Source of the DNA: Polydactylus sextarius
Lineage: Eukaryota > Chordata > Actinopteri > Polynemidae
Direction: 5' to 3'
Length of the DNA: 64,000 nt
Assembly (NCBI GenBank): GCA_016801845.1
Contig: CM028927.1
Span: 11,930,001-11,994,000, forward strand
In this document: positions 63,401 through 64,000 of the stretch, in pieces
Layout: every line of letters begins with the position of its first letter
Numbering within the stretch: position 1 is the first letter of the stretch
The notes under the pieces: generated by a model
The model's input: the letters and a program-made list of their open reading frames with translations, nothing else
The model's database searches: none
Told to the model about the DNA's origin: nothing
Program-made: the position numbers and the translations under genes

Positions 63401-63718
63401 ATAAAAACCAAAACCAAAACAAGTTTTGTGTAACGCCCATCATTGATCATGGCTGATTGGACCTCAGAATGACACAGTCGAGTTTGCTGGTGCTTACATA
63501 GATCAGGCTGTTTTATTTGTGTGTGTGTGTGTGTGTGTGTGTGTCTGATGCAGGAAGTATATTTGTACAGATTTAGACCCTATTTCTCATTACTAAAGTA
63601 CTAAAAGCAAAATTGTTCGGAAACTTCACCTGCTGGATCTTCTGGTAGGCCTCAATGCAGTTAAACCAGGCCAACACTGGCCCCTTGTCATCAGTGGAAC
63701 CTCTTCCATAGAGCTTAC
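60483..63718 (-). CDS. cndp2: Cytosolic non-specific dipeptidase CNDP2 (M20 family), 3' part, 8 exons
   Basis: CNDP2 hydrolyses dipeptides such as Cys-Gly in the cytosol as a dinuclear metal enzyme. Exons in transcript order: 63718-63630, 62594-62394, 62297-62213, 62077-61914, 61806-61642, 61277-61136, 60916-60769, 60546-60483 (TAA at 60485-60483). They join in frame to about 352 residues, corresponding to roughly 125-475 of the human protein. Visible active-site parts are GRGSTDDKGP (metal Asp), CFEGMEESGSEGLDE (catalytic and metal Glu), CISDNYW (metal Asp), DLHSG (substrate His) and PVGSSDDGAHSQNEKLNR (metal His). The N-terminal part with the HxD motif lies beyond the right edge. The start is taken as a phase-1 acceptor, and no earlier exon is visible before 64000. 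CNDP1 is less likely because the residues follow CNDP2 (YGRGSTDDKGP, not YGRGATDNKGP). Confidence 0.95.
61907..61913 (-). other. cndp2: GC splice donor in cndp2 intron
   Basis: The exon 62077-61914 ends CAGCAAG and the intron begins GCAAGAC, so the donor is GC rather than GT. The next exon (from 61806) begins in the expected phase with EQILMHRWRYP after DSK, matching the family alignment, so the junction is well fixed. Confidence 0.8.
62207..62212 (-). other. cndp2: GC splice donor in the preceding cndp2 intron
   Basis: The exon 62297-62213 ends CTCATGG and the intron begins GCAAGTG, the standard GC-AG donor consensus. Joining the last G to the next exon (GC TCC CTT) gives M-G-S-L-V-D, as in human CNDP2. 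Confidence 0.85.
63518..63543. repeat. (GT)n tract in cndp2 intron
   Basis: About 13 GT copies in the intron between the first two visible cndp2 exons. Confidence 0.95.
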
Positions 63719-64000
63719 CTGCAAAGACACAGCAGTTTTAGTTTAAAGTCCTTGTGAGTTTGTAGAAAAACATCTATCAGTTGCTTCTGATCCCGTTATT
63801 CTTTGTATTCATCTCTTCTATACTTTTGGTTGACACAGTTCAGGTTACTTCAGTTCAAGATCAGACTGAGTCTAGCCAGTCTATTCACATAGAGATGAAA
63901 CAACCTCAGTCTATTGATGTTGATTTTGTTTTTTTCTTCTTCTGGTGCCACTCTACACATTCATTGGTTTATAATGACAGGGTTTTGACATCGTTGTCAA
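63719..64000 (-). other. cndp2: cndp2 intron reaching the window edge
   Basis: No coding exon is visible in these bases on the minus strand, so the upstream exons of cndp2 lie beyond the window. Confidence 0.75.

Overview
This 64 kb window is vertebrate nuclear DNA, almost certainly from a ray-finned (teleost) fish. The evidence is short GT-AG introns, AT-rich intergenic DNA full of long (CA/GT)n microsatellites, degenerate Tc1-like and hAT-type DNA transposons of the kind common in fish, and protein-coding exons that match vertebrate gene families. There are no bacterial operons, CRISPR arrays or phage-like blocks.

Region 1 (1-38.7 kb) is gene-poor. The only gene I can support here is a three-coding-exon Ly6/CD59-like (LU domain) gene on the minus strand, 23366-25249, with a probable 5' UTR exon near 25.6-25.7 kb. 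The rest is microsatellite-rich intergenic DNA: a 170 bp GATA array, a 138 bp GT array, a pentameric polypurine array, many CA tracts, an internally deleted Tc1-like element with both terminal repeats (20622-21175), a second Tc1-like family relic (about 26.9-27.95 kb), a 167 bp palindromic MITE-like element (18214-18380), and smaller interspersed repeat fragments.

Region 2 (38.8-44.5 kb, plus strand) is slc39a4, encoding the zinc importer ZIP4. Twelve coding exons can be joined in frame, covering a His-rich ectodomain, eight predicted membrane segments and the HNFADG/HELPHE metal site. The exception is an apparent 1-nt frame break between the signal peptide and the mature protein in exon 1. 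A hAT-type MITE with an 8 bp target duplication lies in intron 1.

Region 3 (48.5-59.2 kb, minus strand) is a complete recql4, encoding the RecQ-like helicase 4. It has 28 coding exons that splice in frame to 1598 codons plus stop: an Sld2-like N terminus, a large charged linker, a CCHC zinc knuckle, the RecQ helicase core and the RecQ4-specific C terminus. One intron carries a Tc1-like relic of the same family as the 20.6 kb copy. slc39a4 and recql4 converge tail to tail, as expected for neighbours that also lie in the same chromosome band (8q24.3) in human.

Region 4 (60.3-64 kb, minus strand) is the 3' two thirds of cndp2, encoding the cytosolic M20 dipeptidase CNDP2. Eight exons are present, and the gene runs off the right edge. 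Two successive introns use GC donors.

The three large genes do not form a pathway (zinc uptake, DNA replication/repair, dipeptide hydrolysis). I found no novel multi-gene system. The most notable points are the unlabelled Ly6 gene, the ZIP4 frame break and basic cleavage-like site, the coding repeats in slc39a4 and recql4, the paired GC-AG introns, and several intact-ended transposon relics.
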